Position numbers and translations under genes: made by a program. From contig JARVLF010000006.1 of the NCBI GenBank assembly GCA_030849465.1, positions 434,001 through 498,000 of the forward strand: a stretch of 64,000 bases of DNA, given 5' to 3'. Source of the DNA: Moesziomyces globuligerus. Taxonomy: Eukaryota; Basidiomycota; Ustilaginomycetes; Ustilaginales; Ustilaginaceae. The notes under the pieces were generated by a model, which worked only from the letters and a program-made list of their open reading frames with translations, ran no database searches and was not told the origin of the DNA. This document shows, piece by piece, positions 49,464 to 59,436 of the stretch; within the stretch, counting starts at the first letter, position 1, and each line of letters begins with the position of its first letter.

Positions 49464-52069
49464 CGCGAGACTGAGACGGATGCCTCGGTGTGATAGGCAG
49501 ATTTGGACTTTCCGTTCGGGATGGCGATTGATGTTGTCTGACACGATTCGACGCGGTCGGGGTTCTGATGATGGAGTCTCCTTTAGCGCAGCATTGATGA
49601 CGGAAGACGAGTCGGTTCTGGATAGACGTTTCGCTGGAAGATTGGATGCTGACCAGCTGGCTGGCCGGGTGGCGAGACTAGTCGGTAGGCTGGATAGGCG
49701 AGCGGGTAGAGAGGACGGTAGAGAGGAATAGCACGATGAGGACCGACGAAACTCGTCCGCAGTATGGTGATGGATGTAGCCCTGGTCGAATCCACGGACG
49801 GCTCAGCTGGATGCGAGTATCGGATCCGATCTGGGACCGTGGTGACGAGCAAGGCTGTGGTGCGAGCAGCAAGCCGAAGCAGAAAGGTGGGGTTGCTAGG
49901 TGCGGTGGTGGCTTAGAGCAAGACGGGATCCGTCGAGGACGACGGAACGGCACGGTTGTTTTGCAAGGAGGGGAGAGCAAGGTCGGAGTTGGAAGACGAC
50001 GAAGAGCAAAGGAAGGAAAGAGTGGCTAAATCCAGCGGCCAGGTCGAGCGAGCAGGGCGACGAGGCAGGACGGAGGTCTCTGCAACTGTGAGGGAAGGCA
50101 GCGGCGAACACGAGGAGCGCAGCAAAGACGGATGTATGCAGCTGACGGGGCAGTCGCTGTGTTTACGGCAGAGAGGGGCTGAGAGTGGATGGATGGAGGA
50201 GCTGGGACCGGGCTGCCAACTCTGGAGACGAGATGCAGGTTCCGAACTCCGACGAGCAAGGTAAGCTGCTCGGCGACCATCTGGCTGCGGAGCAGGAGGA
50301 TACCGCTTTCTACCATCATCGTGGGCCAACGGCCCACTTTGATGTTCCGACAGGCTTCATCAGCTGCAGCACAAGCTGGCCCACGATGCATCCAACCGAC
50401 AAAGCTCGATGGCCTGTCAGCGTTGGCAGTCGCACACGCCTAGCCGAGCGTGCAAGTCGGAAGCGGCTGCAGCGGCTGCGAGCCCTGTGCGGTGGAAGCT
50501 GTGCGCAGTGCATCATGGCTCCGAGGTGGTGTAGAGCTGCAGCCCAGCGCTTACTGGTGTGGAAGGGGCAACGCTTTGACGCCTCGGCAGAGTCGAGCAG
50601 CTGCACCTCGCTCGGCGTTTTTGCTCGGCTGTGCTGCGTGATGCTGCAGCAGTGCAGTTGGACGGCGCTCCACTAAATTTGACACCTTCCCAAAACAGCA
50701 AGAAAAACGCGACTTTTTGGTTTCCTTTTTTCCAGGGCCAGCCCCGCTCTGGAGAATCACAAATTCACTGATTTAGACAAACAAACAAGACAGGGCTAGA
50801 GTGCACACCGCCATTGCGTCTAGGCTCAACGCAGGAACTCCCGATCGCAACGGTGGGTTCGTTGACTAACCGGTCAGCCGCCCTTAGTTGAATCAGCCGT
50901 AGTCGCCGCCTCCCGAGATCCATCCGCCTCTGTGCCATCCGCCATGACGCTACTGGACAGCATCGACGGATCTGAACTCAATGAGATCATACTCGACTGC
51001 ATGCCATGGTAGCGCCGGGCACCGCTCTACGCTAGTCATAATTGATGTTTTGGCTATGTGGCACGTCTTGCGGTGACGCAACATATCATCGTATCTCCCA
51101 TGACTAGGCGCGCCGTTGCAGCTTCGATGCCTGGTTGCTCGCGATCTCTATGAGGCTGAGACAGGTACTTCCGACCAAGCATTGGACGAGGAAGGCGGGC
51201 AGTCAACGCGGCACAGGTGTAGCGATCGAGAGACGGGCTAGTTCTTGACGGGCGTACCTGACGTGCGAATGGCTGTCCTAGCCGAGTCCAACGAACCCTT
51301 CCCGCGATCGAGCGTTCTTCCCAAGTCACCACCGTGGGAACCTCGGCTCTCGCCTGGCCTTCACCTTCCGTCGCACCATTCCCCCGCCTCTATCCGCTCG
51401 ACAGCCCATACGGCACACTGGCAGCCATTCTTTGGACCCTTGTGGCTGTGCGCATTGTTTGATAAGAGTCGGATGGGCAGGGCACAGGGCGTCAAGGTAG
51501 CGCCATACCTAGCTTCGAATCAGACCGCCCTCGTTCATTGCGCCTTCGCATCCAGATCAGCGCATTTCACTGCTGGAAACGACTACGGCTGCTCGATGAC
51601 GGCCACAGGTAAAGCGCCGGCACTGCTCGCCGACAAGAGGACCAAGGAACAGCCGCATGGCGCGGGACTGTCTCTGTCAAGCACAGGTCGCACCCTTTTG
51701 CTTGTGATCCGTTCCCGTAGATACCGACGCCCGTTCATGTGCTCAGCACGCACTCGGTCCGCGTGTATGGCGGCTAAAGAGCATGAACCCGCGGTCAGGC
51801 CGCCAATTTCGGCAGGGCAGTTCGTACTTCAGGGTCCAGTTCGTTGGTCGCGACCTGAGACCCGAAGCCCCTAAATCGAAAACTCGGCAAGACCGCGTGC
51901 CGGAGCGGCGCTGTCACGTGTCGGCTAATCTTTCAACGCGCTGAGCAAAGGTCTAACATCTGATTATTCGTCTCCGAGTTCCGGTTCACCGTGGTCTTCC
52001 AACCGCCAAGTGGAGTGGAGGAAGCCTCCGAGCTTTGCAGTGACCGACGGCTATCCAAACGCAACGACG
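49464..52069. promoter_or_regulatory. Long divergent spacer upstream of the large protein and the methyltransferase
   Basis: A 2.6-kb spacer. Purine-rich runs occur around 49980-50110. An inverted repeat GTGGGCC-AAC-GGCCCAC occupies 50321-50337, with a further GGCCCAC at 50378-50384. A 209-codon open frame at 51245-51874 has no domain and no homology I recognise, so I do not call it. Promoters of both flanking genes must lie here. Confidence 0.5.
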
Positions 52070-52819
52070 ATGACGGTCGCAAATATCTCAGAAGCCGAGG
52101 GCAAGTACCGCTCGTCGTGGTCGCAGCCGGGCTCGGCGGAACGTAACTCGCAGCCCATCGCTGAGGCGCTCGCGCCGCTGCTGACCACGCCGCCAACTTC
52201 CTCGCGCAAGCCGGCCATCCTCGAAGTAGCATCCGGCTTCGGCCACCAGATCCAGGCGATCGCATCGCGTTATCCCAACTTCCACTTCCATCCGAGCGAG
52301 GCCGATGCCTATCTCCGCGCGCAGATCGACCGACGTGCCGCAGAGCTCGACAACGTCGCCAAAGCCGAGGCGCTCGACCTGCTCGATCAGAACGACTGGC
52401 TCACGCTCACGCACAACATCTCGGGCGAAGCGGCTTCCAACACAGTCGAACAAGGACTCTTTGACGGCGTGATCGTCTGCAACCTCACCCACATCGCACC
52501 GTGGTCGGTGACCCAGAGCCTCTTCAGCCACCTCGACCCGCGCATCGGCTACGTCACCCAACAAGGCTACTGCAACCTCGTCTGCCGCCAGCACGGATGG
52601 ATCGCCATCTACGGCGCCTTTAACGAGAATGGCACCTTCACCTCACCCGGAAACCAGGCTTTCGATGCCGAGATTCGTAGCCGAAACCCAGAGTTCGGCC
52701 TGCGCGACCTCCAGTCCGAAGTCATCCCGCTCGCTCATACCCACGGCTACGCTCTCTCGGAACGCATCCAGATGCCCGCCGGCAACCTCCTGCTCATCTT
52801 CCGCCTTCGCTCCGAATAG
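52070..52819 (+). CDS. DUF938/METTL26-like SAM-dependent methyltransferase family protein
   Basis: A single exon of 249 residues from the ATG at 52070. The N-terminal SSWSQPGSAERNSQPIAEAL is the entry block of the DUF938 family. The SAM-binding glycine loop is ILEVASGFGHQIQAIA (motif I near residue 52), followed by FHPSEADAYL. The central block is FDGVIVCNLTHIAPWSVTQSLF, and the protein closes with MPAGNLLLIFRL. Human METTL26 belongs here; its substrate is not established to my knowledge. A glycine of motif I is present as usual, and the family's NMIHI-like block appears as CNLTHIAPW. It converges on glycerate kinase with 86 bp between stops. Confidence 0.88.
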   Translation: MTVANISEAEGKYRSSWSQPGSAERNSQPIAEALAPLLTTPPTSSRKPAILEVASGFGHQIQAIASRYPNFHFHPSEADAYLRAQIDRRAAELDNVAKAEALDLLDQNDWLTLTHNISGEAASNTVEQGLFDGVIVCNLTHIAPWSVTQSLFSHLDPRIGYVTQQGYCNLVCRQHGWIAIYGAFNENGTFTSPGNQAFDAEIRSRNPEFGLRDLQSEVIPLAHTHGYALSERIQMPAGNLLLIFRLRSE

Positions 52820-52905
52820 GAGACCCGTAATATGCATTCCTCCTTTTTGCAGGTACGAGTGCAGACTGTGAGCACAGATACGGAGATGAACAAATCGGTA
52901 GGGTG

Positions 52906-53903
52906 TCACCAATCCTGCACCGAGACACATGTGCGCTCCAGATCGATCGTGACAGTCTTGCTTCTCCCCTTCCACTGCTCGTTATGGCGGATCGTCTCGA
53001 GAAAGAGGTGGTAGCCAGGCATGTATCTGTCGACGAAGCTGTCATAATGTCGAAAGGTCAGAGAGAGGCAAGCACATAAGACCAGTATGATGCGTGAGAT
53101 AGCGGAACGACTTACGCCTTGATGCCGTCGTCGGACATTCCGCGGCCTCCATTTGCCGCCTTCATGGCGTGCTCCTGCTGTGTGCGCCAGATATAGACGT
53201 TGTTGAGATCGGTGGGCTGAATCTGCAGGAAGACACTGAAGTGTTGGTACCATGCCTGGTACGCTTCCAGATTTCGGTTGATCTGTTGCAGTGCCTCGAC
53301 CTCGTACCTCTGCAGAGGCGAGTCCGGACCACTGGCGCTGCGCTTCCTCTCGACATCTTCGGAAGATATCGGAGAGAAGCCCATACTCCAGCCCTCCAGG
53401 ATGAACACATCCAGGGGCGGATGCAATGCCGGGCTAGCGTCCGACACCGGTGCACGGTCGCCCTCGCCATTGAACAGGCACTTGTCGAATACCGGTAGCT
53501 GCAATGCCACTGCCTCCTTAGATCCCTGTTGATTGATGGCAAAGATACGGTGTAAGAGCTGCGTGCCAAGATCGACGTCGTGGGTCCCCGGCTGGCCTCG
53601 GCCGGAGAGCAGCGGATTGGTGGGGTTCTCTCGAGCGACGCGGTGCAAGTTTTCGTGCGTGTGATAGAGATCATCTGTCGACAGCACGCCGACATTGTAG
53701 CCGGATGCGTTCAGGTGTTGGACGAGCTCGCGGGTCACCGTCGTCTTGCCCGATCCCTGCGGGCCTTGCATGGCAACGAACAGCGGTGGGATCGACGAGG
53801 CGCCCACGAAGCGCCCACGGAAGTGGTGGAGCTGCTGTACGACATGCTGCCCAAACACATCGACAGCACGCAAGGTTGCCTTGGCAGCGCCGTTTGCTGT
53901 CAT
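52906..53903 (-). CDS. TDA10: Glycerate kinase-type P-loop kinase (Tda10 family)
   Basis: Exon 1 is 53903-53116 and exon 2 is 53038-52906, with a 77-bp intron (donor GTAAGT, acceptor ACAG); 306 residues in total. The P-loop is GPQGSGKTT (residues 47-55). Further family blocks are VLSTDDLYHTHENLHRVA, NPLLSGRGQPGTHDVDLG, FDKCLFNGEGDRAP and ILEGWSMGF. The exon 2 part, FVDRYMPGYHLFLETI, restores the C-terminal core exactly, which supports the splice. The frame is open further upstream to ATGs at 54146 and 54113, but the yeast protein is about 290 residues, so I chose 53903. The family includes plant D-glycerate 3-kinase of photorespiration; in fungi the physiological substrate is less clear. Confidence 0.87.
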
Positions 53904-55154
53904 ACTGGCTGAATGGTCGATGCGAGGAAGCGGTGTGGCTTGACAGAAGGAGAGGCAGGCTTCGAGCAGATACGCATGGTCCGTTCGCGGGCTCTCGCTC
54001 TTTTGCGCGGGGCGCTTTCCGGCGTCAAAATCCACCGACTTGCTCGGAATTCCCTCCGAGAGACGGATGGCGGCGTAACACTCTCGACGAAAAAAATCGG
54101 CGCAAAACGACATGGCCTTCCTCTCGCGCCAAACACCCCCTTGCATCCGAGAGGCAGGTATGACCAGCAGCACCTTGTGAACGTAGCATCCATGCCCTCA
54201 TCCCCCGCGATCTGGCTCTGCTGCCCGTTGCAACCACTTTGAGCGCTTCCACTGCTTTCTGGCGATTGTTCTTACGACTATCTCTGGAGAGGAGACATGA
54301 GAAGCGGCGCACGAAAGTACCAAACATCCTTGCGGGGGGGACAGCAGTCGGAGCGCTTCGGTTTCGGCGTCTTGAGAAATGTGGGGTCACGGCAGCGTTG
54401 AACACCGCAGCCGGACCCGAGGTGATGGATCGGCCGCAGCTGCACGCTGCGGCGTGCATTAGCGCCGAGTGTGACCAACGTCAGCCTGCGGGTCGGTTGC
54501 ACAAAGCGCAGGCCTCGCTAGAGCGGGACGATGCACAGTACAAGCCATGGAGGTCCGGCGGAGACAGCGGGCAGTAGGATCGAGGTGCACAAGGTGCGGA
54601 GGAAAGACGACGGTGCGGTCTGAGGATTCCGTCGATCCATGCACGGATCTGCGATTTGACGTGAGGCGTTGATGCGCGTCGAGCCAACCCAGCCGAACCG
54701 AGAGGAATGTCGTGGGCACCACTCAGCCTCGCTTCCACCTCCTCTGCATTCGGCACCCTTCTGGACATGCTCAACCTCGGTCCACCACGCGCAGAACGCT
54801 AGAGCATGACGCGAATTCTGAGCCTAGCGCAAACGTGCGCCTATGCATGCATGGCGGCTGCTGAACCCGACCACGCCGACCGCACTGATCCCACTCTCGG
54901 GCCACACTTGGTGGTACAGCTGCAGAAAAGGCCTGCGTGGCAGTGCTCGCCACCCAAGCCCTCGTGAAGAGTAAGGAGATCCTCGACGTGGTCTTCTGGT
55001 GGGGACCTTGTTTCTGGTCTCGCCTCGTGAACCCCTTGCCGTAGATCTTGATCTGTCCTTGACCGGTCTCTGAGTTGAGATCCGTCCTCACTTCCATCAT
55101 CATCCTGTGGACCATCTTCTCCCACAGCCTTTACCACACACACTCTTGACAAAC
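53904..55154. promoter_or_regulatory. Divergent spacer glycerate kinase / secreted protein
   Basis: A 1.25-kb spacer holding both promoters. A G8 run lies near 54336-54343 and an overlapping GCATGC palindrome near 54844-54851. Open frames here are short and unconvincing. Confidence 0.4.
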
Positions 55155-55802
55155 ATGCTTTCTCGATCGCTTCTTTCCAGCCTCCTTCTTGTCGCTTCCG
55201 TGCTGAGCGGCAGCAGCCTGGCGACGGCCGACAGTGCCACACCCGTCGTCAAAGCCTACGACAACTCGAAGCCCGGCGACGCATACGACGCTGCTGCTCC
55301 GCCTCTGACGCACGCTCCCCAGGCCGACGGACGCCACGAGCTGCGCTTCACGCTGCTCGGCTGTGGCTCGGACGTTCGACCCAAGATCTCGGGCTCCTCG
55401 GGCTCCGAGGGCGAGTTCACGCCCTCACCTCCGGGCAGCATCATTGTGCCGGGCGACTTCATGGGCTCGGTCTACCTCACGGGAGAGGGCTGCGGCAGGT
55501 ACGGCGACAGCTGCCAGTCGGTCGACCTCACCTTCCAGCCCAACCCGACCGAGACGGTGCAGAGCTACATCAACTTTGACGCCATGCCGGGCAAGAAGTT
55601 CCTCTTCCCCGTCAAGGCGCGCTTCGACGATAACAAGGACACCAGCGACGCTGCGACCATCGACTGCGCTACCTACGACTGCATCGACGGCTCCAGGGAT
55701 CCGGATGACTTTATCACCAACCGCATCTACTCGTCCACAAAAGGCGTAGGCGTAGACATCGTCTACGACTGCAGAGCCAACACCACCTCGACCGCCAACT
55801 AG
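55155..55802 (+). CDS. Secreted protein with six cysteines (effector candidate)
   Basis: A single exon of 215 residues from the ATG at 55155. A signal peptide is clear (SRSLLSSLLLVASVLSGSSL, cleavage near 25). The mature part has six cysteines (70, 113, 120, 171, 176, 206), an even number that suits three disulfides, and alternates short beta-like strands (ELRFTLLGC, GSIIVPGDF, GVGVDIVYDC) with acidic loops. NTTS near the C-terminus is a possible N-glycosylation site. I recognise no family. Its features fit an apoplastic small secreted protein of a plant-associated fungus, but a role cannot be claimed. It converges on the alpha/beta hydrolase. Confidence 0.78.
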   Translation: MLSRSLLSSLLLVASVLSGSSLATADSATPVVKAYDNSKPGDAYDAAAPPLTHAPQADGRHELRFTLLGCGSDVRPKISGSSGSEGEFTPSPPGSIIVPGDFMGSVYLTGEGCGRYGDSCQSVDLTFQPNPTETVQSYINFDAMPGKKFLFPVKARFDDNKDTSDAATIDCATYDCIDGSRDPDDFITNRIYSSTKGVGVDIVYDCRANTTSTAN

Positions 55803-56129
55803 ACGGTTTGCAGTCCTCTCGATACTGTAGTAAAGCTCCTTTTGGCTATTTCGCTTCGCTTGCTTCGATGCCCATGGACCCCGGTCGGTCCAGCATCGCT
55901 CCACTTACTCGCACATCCTAGCAGTTGCGCCAGCACAACGCTCCCTGGTTGGACCGCTCGGCTCTAGCGCCCATCTTCTTGCTCCTAATGGACTCTACTC
56001 TCTCTTTCTCGGACCGTTCTATTGAAGCTGTGTGAGAGTCGGTCTTACGTCCGTGTTCCGCTGCGTTGTCCAAAGGCATGCACTGAGTTGAGGCGGATAT
56101 ATAATTGCAAGGATAGCTAAGGGCCTAGA
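55803..56129. other. Convergent 3' intergenic region
   Basis: A 327-bp stretch between two stop codons. An AT-rich motif TATATAATT at 56098-56106 lies just past the hydrolase stop codon on the minus strand and could be part of its polyadenylation signal. Confidence 0.4.
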
Positions 56130-57194
56130 CTAGGCTTTGGAGCGGGGCTGGAGGGCTTGCTGGGTCTCATCTTCCGTTTTGCCCGTCAGGAAGTTCTCTA
56201 CGACCTGAACGAACTCGTTGGGCTTCTCGGCCTGACACCAGTGACCCGTCTCCATGTGGACGAGCTTTGCGCTGGGGAAGTAAGCTTGGTTGGTGGGGAT
56301 GTTGTGTCTGTTGATGTACTTGCTCTTTGTGCCCTTGACGAACAGGGTCTCTCCGTGCCAGCTGCGTTGTGGCCTGTCTGCCTTGGCACCGGGTGGGTCG
56401 AAGGGAAAGTCGCCGATCTGCGCGATGTTGCTGCGGATCAAATCGACGGGGATCCTCCAGCTCCAGGTCTCTGCACCTGGTGGATTGCGCGTGAGGTTGG
56501 TGAGGAGGAACTGTCGGACGCCGAGATCGGGTTCTGTGGCCTGGAGAATCTCGTCCGCCTCGGCGCGGCTACGGCACGGTTTGTCGCGGATCTGCACCAT
56601 AGCATCGAGATACCGTTCGAACTCAGGCGAGAGGGCGCCACGCTTGGCGGACATGTCGACGCTGATGAGGTTGCGCAGCATGTTGACCGGGAGTTCCGGA
56701 TGGAGGGCGACGCTCATGGATACCTTGCCGCCCATCGAGTGGCCGATGAGACCGACGTTGCTGAGCTGGCGCGATGCCATGAAGTTGATCACGTCCTGTG
56801 CCATGTCCGCGTATGCGAGGCCGTCGATGTGAGGCGATGTGCCGTGATTACGCAGGTCCAGCGCATAGACCGGTACGCCGAACCGCGTCGACATGGCTCG
56901 ACCCAGCGACCGCCAGTTCTGCTTGGATCCGAAAAGGCCGTGGCACACGACGAGCGAGCTCACGGGCACCGGCGTGCGGCGCTTAGCCACCTGCTCTTCC
57001 GTTGGCACGTACGCCTCAAAGTCAAGCTCGACCGTCTTGCCCGTAGCCGCGGCGGCTGGCGAGACCGCAGGATCCGATGATGGTGTCGACAGCAGCCGGC
57101 GATCGCAAGCCATACGAATAGGCGCAAGCATTCGCACGGAGCGCGACGCTGCAGAGCCGCCATGTAGGCATTCGCCTCGCAGCAATGTCAACAT
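56130..57194 (-). CDS. Alpha/beta hydrolase of the ABHD11/IMO32/Eat1 family
   Basis: A single exon of 354 residues from the ATG at 57194, the only ATG before the fold. Residues 1-40 are basic and hydroxylated (MLTLLRGECLHGGSAASRSV, then RMACDRRLLST), a plausible mitochondrial presequence. The fold starts at VSSLVVCHGLFGSKQNW with the oxyanion motif HGLFGS. The nucleophile is S153 in GHSMGGKVS. The conserved DLRNHGTSPH block lies between, and the catalytic histidine is expected in METGHWCQAEKP near the end. Yeast relatives are mitochondrial (Imo32, Eat1); some make ethyl acetate from ethanol and acetyl-CoA, others act as esterases. Which reaction applies here is open. Confidence 0.9.
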   Translation of the reverse strand: MLTLLRGECLHGGSAASRSVRMLAPIRMACDRRLLSTPSSDPAVSPAAAATGKTVELDFEAYVPTEEQVAKRRTPVPVSSLVVCHGLFGSKQNWRSLGRAMSTRFGVPVYALDLRNHGTSPHIDGLAYADMAQDVINFMASRQLSNVGLIGHSMGGKVSMSVALHPELPVNMLRNLISVDMSAKRGALSPEFERYLDAMVQIRDKPCRSRAEADEILQATEPDLGVRQFLLTNLTRNPPGAETWSWRIPVDLIRSNIAQIGDFPFDPPGAKADRPQRSWHGETLFVKGTKSKYINRHNIPTNQAYFPSAKLVHMETGHWCQAEKPNEFVQVVENFLTGKTEDETQQALQPRSKA

Positions 57195-57572
57195 CGCTCG
57201 TGATCTCGGTTCCCCGCCTTCGAGTCGTGCCTTGTGCTGCGGAATCGATGGTGGGTGCGACCGGAAAGAAAGACGTCCCAAGTCGAGTCGGTCTGCATTT
57301 GCCGACCGTGCGTCGCTGTCCGAATTAAACGGTCCATTTCTGAGCCGAACAAAATCCCGGACTTTCCGGCACGCACAGCTCACGACTCTCAAACTTTGGG
57401 ACGAACCAGCTCCACCATTCAGCCATGCAGCTTGCACAACCGCACCAGAACTCAGCGACCTCAGTGGACTCGGTAAGCACGCATGCTCCGCCAGATCTCT
57501 CCGAAGATGGTTGCATTCGCGAACAATTGCGATTCGATACGGGCTACTAGTACATCTCGAACGACCCAGCCA
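57195..57572. promoter_or_regulatory. Promoter of the alpha/beta hydrolase and 3' end of MetAP1
   Basis: A 378-bp spacer between two minus-strand genes. The hydrolase frame continues open into it without an ATG. No distinct element is visible. Confidence 0.4.
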
Positions 57573-59047
57573 TCACTTGCTCTCGGTTGCCGGAGCCGAC
57601 GTGCTGGTCGTTGTGGGGTTTGCATCCTCGGGCGCTGGCGTCGGTGTCGCAGTTCCCGAGACCGGCGTATCGGCGCCGCCGTTGTCGAGCTTGCGGCGCT
57701 TCTTCCTCTCCTCGCGCGCCTTGATCTGCTCCTCGAGCTGCTTGCGTCGCTCGGTGGTGTCGATGTGGCGGGGACCGCCCTTGGCGGTGAGGATCTCGAC
57801 GCCGGTCTCGGTGATGAGGAGCGTCTCTTCCGCAGCCGCAGAGCGAGCGCCGTCCACAGTGGCGACAGTCCAGTCGTCCGGCCACGACAGATCGCGCCAC
57901 TCGGTGCCGAGGTTGAGCATGGGCTCGATGGTGAAGATGTGGCCGGGCTTCATGATGCCGTAACTCTTCTTGGTCGCGTGGTGGTAGATGGTGGGCGCAG
58001 CGTGGAAGCAGTTTGAAATGCCATGCCCAGTGTAGTTCTTGACGACGGCGCAGCCCTCGGACTCGGCGAGCGGCTGGATGACGCGGCCAATCTCGCCGTA
58101 CGGCACGCCTGGCCCGCAAATGTTGATCGCAGCATCGAGGCACTCCCTTGCGACGCGGATGAGCTTCATCGACTCGGCATCCTCCTCGGCCTTCTTGCCG
58201 ACAGGGAAGGTGGCGTTCAAGTCGCCATGGTAGCCTTTGTGGAAGAGCGTGACGTCGATGTTGATGATATCGCCATCTTCGAGCGGTCGCTGGTCTGGAA
58301 TACCGTGGCAGATGATCTCGTTGACCGAGCTGTGAGCGGAAAAGGGGAGCGCATGTGAGTCAGAATGAGCACTCAGTCGATGGGATGGGAGCACTTCGCA
58401 GGGGGTCACCTACGTGCACACGCTCTTGGGGTAGCCGTGGTAGCCGAGCGGGCTAGGATAGCAGTCGCGCTTGATGGCCTCGGCGAAGACGACCTTGTCG
58501 ATCTCGTCGGTGGTGACACCTGGCTTGATGTGGGAGGCAGCAATCTCGAGCACTTCACGAGCGAGCTAAGGCAGGCAGGAACAAAGGCAAGCGTTAGCAT
58601 CTGCTGCACAAGAGCGAAGCGCTCTGAGGACCAGGATGTCGAGCGTACTGTAGCAGACTTTCGCACGCCCTCTTGGTCGGCGGCGGAGTTGACCTTGATG
58701 TTTCGGGATTCGAGGAACTGTTTGAGCGCATCGAGCAGCAGTCCGAGCAGGAAGAGAGCAAAGCAGGTGGACCAAGCGAGGGCGTCAGCATGGCGTGGAC
58801 GTGCGATTGCAGGAAGTGCCACGGTCAAAAGCGGAATTCTGACCTGCCACCAAAACTCCAGCCACATCCTCACCCCTTCCCTAGCGTAGTTGGGCCTTCG
58901 AATCGACGGTGGAATCTTGGGCTTCGGACTCAACGGATAGATCGCCTTGATTGAGCCCGAATACTTGAAGCTGCGCACGTTGGCGAAAGGGTCAAACGTG
59001 GCAATGTCGTCGGGGCGATCGCCGCCACTGGTAGCTGTCGGCGCCAT
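57573..59047 (-). CDS. MAP1: Methionine aminopeptidase 1
   Basis: Four exons (59047-58874, 58717-58649, 58565-58414, 58329-57573) with introns of 156, 83 and 84 bp encode 383 residues. The joins restore family sequence: AREG, then [11 protein letters not shown], then [24 protein letters not shown], then [16 protein letters not shown]. Metal ligands are the two Asp of [20 protein letters not shown], the His of YTGHGISN, and Glu in FTIEPML and [10 protein letters not shown]. MetAP1 removes initiator methionine from nascent chains on ribosomes. The usual N-terminal zinc-finger region is absent: the protein begins right before the [13 protein letters not shown] block. Instead a 65-residue tail rich in Lys, Arg and Glu ends the protein ([14 protein letters not shown]). 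Exon 2 is shorter here than the matching stretch in yeast and human. Confidence 0.9.
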
Positions 59048-59436
59048 GATGAAGCGAATGGTCTGCCTAGGTCGATGATGGTCGGGAGTAGAGTCGATTG
59101 TCCAGGCCCAGGCCCCCACTCCATGTCATCTTGCGGAAGCACGACTCGGCTGGCCTTAAATTCTGATTCCGCGCAGCGGCCACAAAATTTGGATGCTCCA
59201 CAAGTAACGGTTTTCACAGTTCAAAACTGTTACACCGCTATAAGTGACACGCTTGCATCTTTCTCAGCAGCTAACCGTAAGTGCCAATCGGATGATGCAG
59301 AAGAGACGGAGCGAAGCTCGTGACGCAGCAGGGATGAGGTGAAGCGACACCGCGAAGAGGGGTATGGGGTCTGGGATTAAGTACTTTTGATTGCTCAGGC
59401 ATGAAAGCGACGTAGGGGTATGCGGCCGATTCGGGC
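59048..59436. promoter_or_regulatory. MetAP1 promoter and SDR 3' end
   Basis: A 389-bp spacer between minus-strand genes. A short open frame with several cysteines (near 59150-59217) lies upstream of MetAP1; it does not match the MetAP1 zinc finger, so I did not join it. Confidence 0.4.

Noticed and set aside
51245..51874. A 209-codon plus-strand frame in the 2.6-kb spacer
   Set aside because: Composition is typical of random GC-rich sequence and no domain, signal peptide or codon bias is visible.
59150..59217. A short cysteine-containing frame upstream of MetAP1 as a possible zinc-finger exon
   Set aside because: The cysteine spacing does not match the MetAP1 zinc finger, and no splice pair joins it in frame to the start at 59047.
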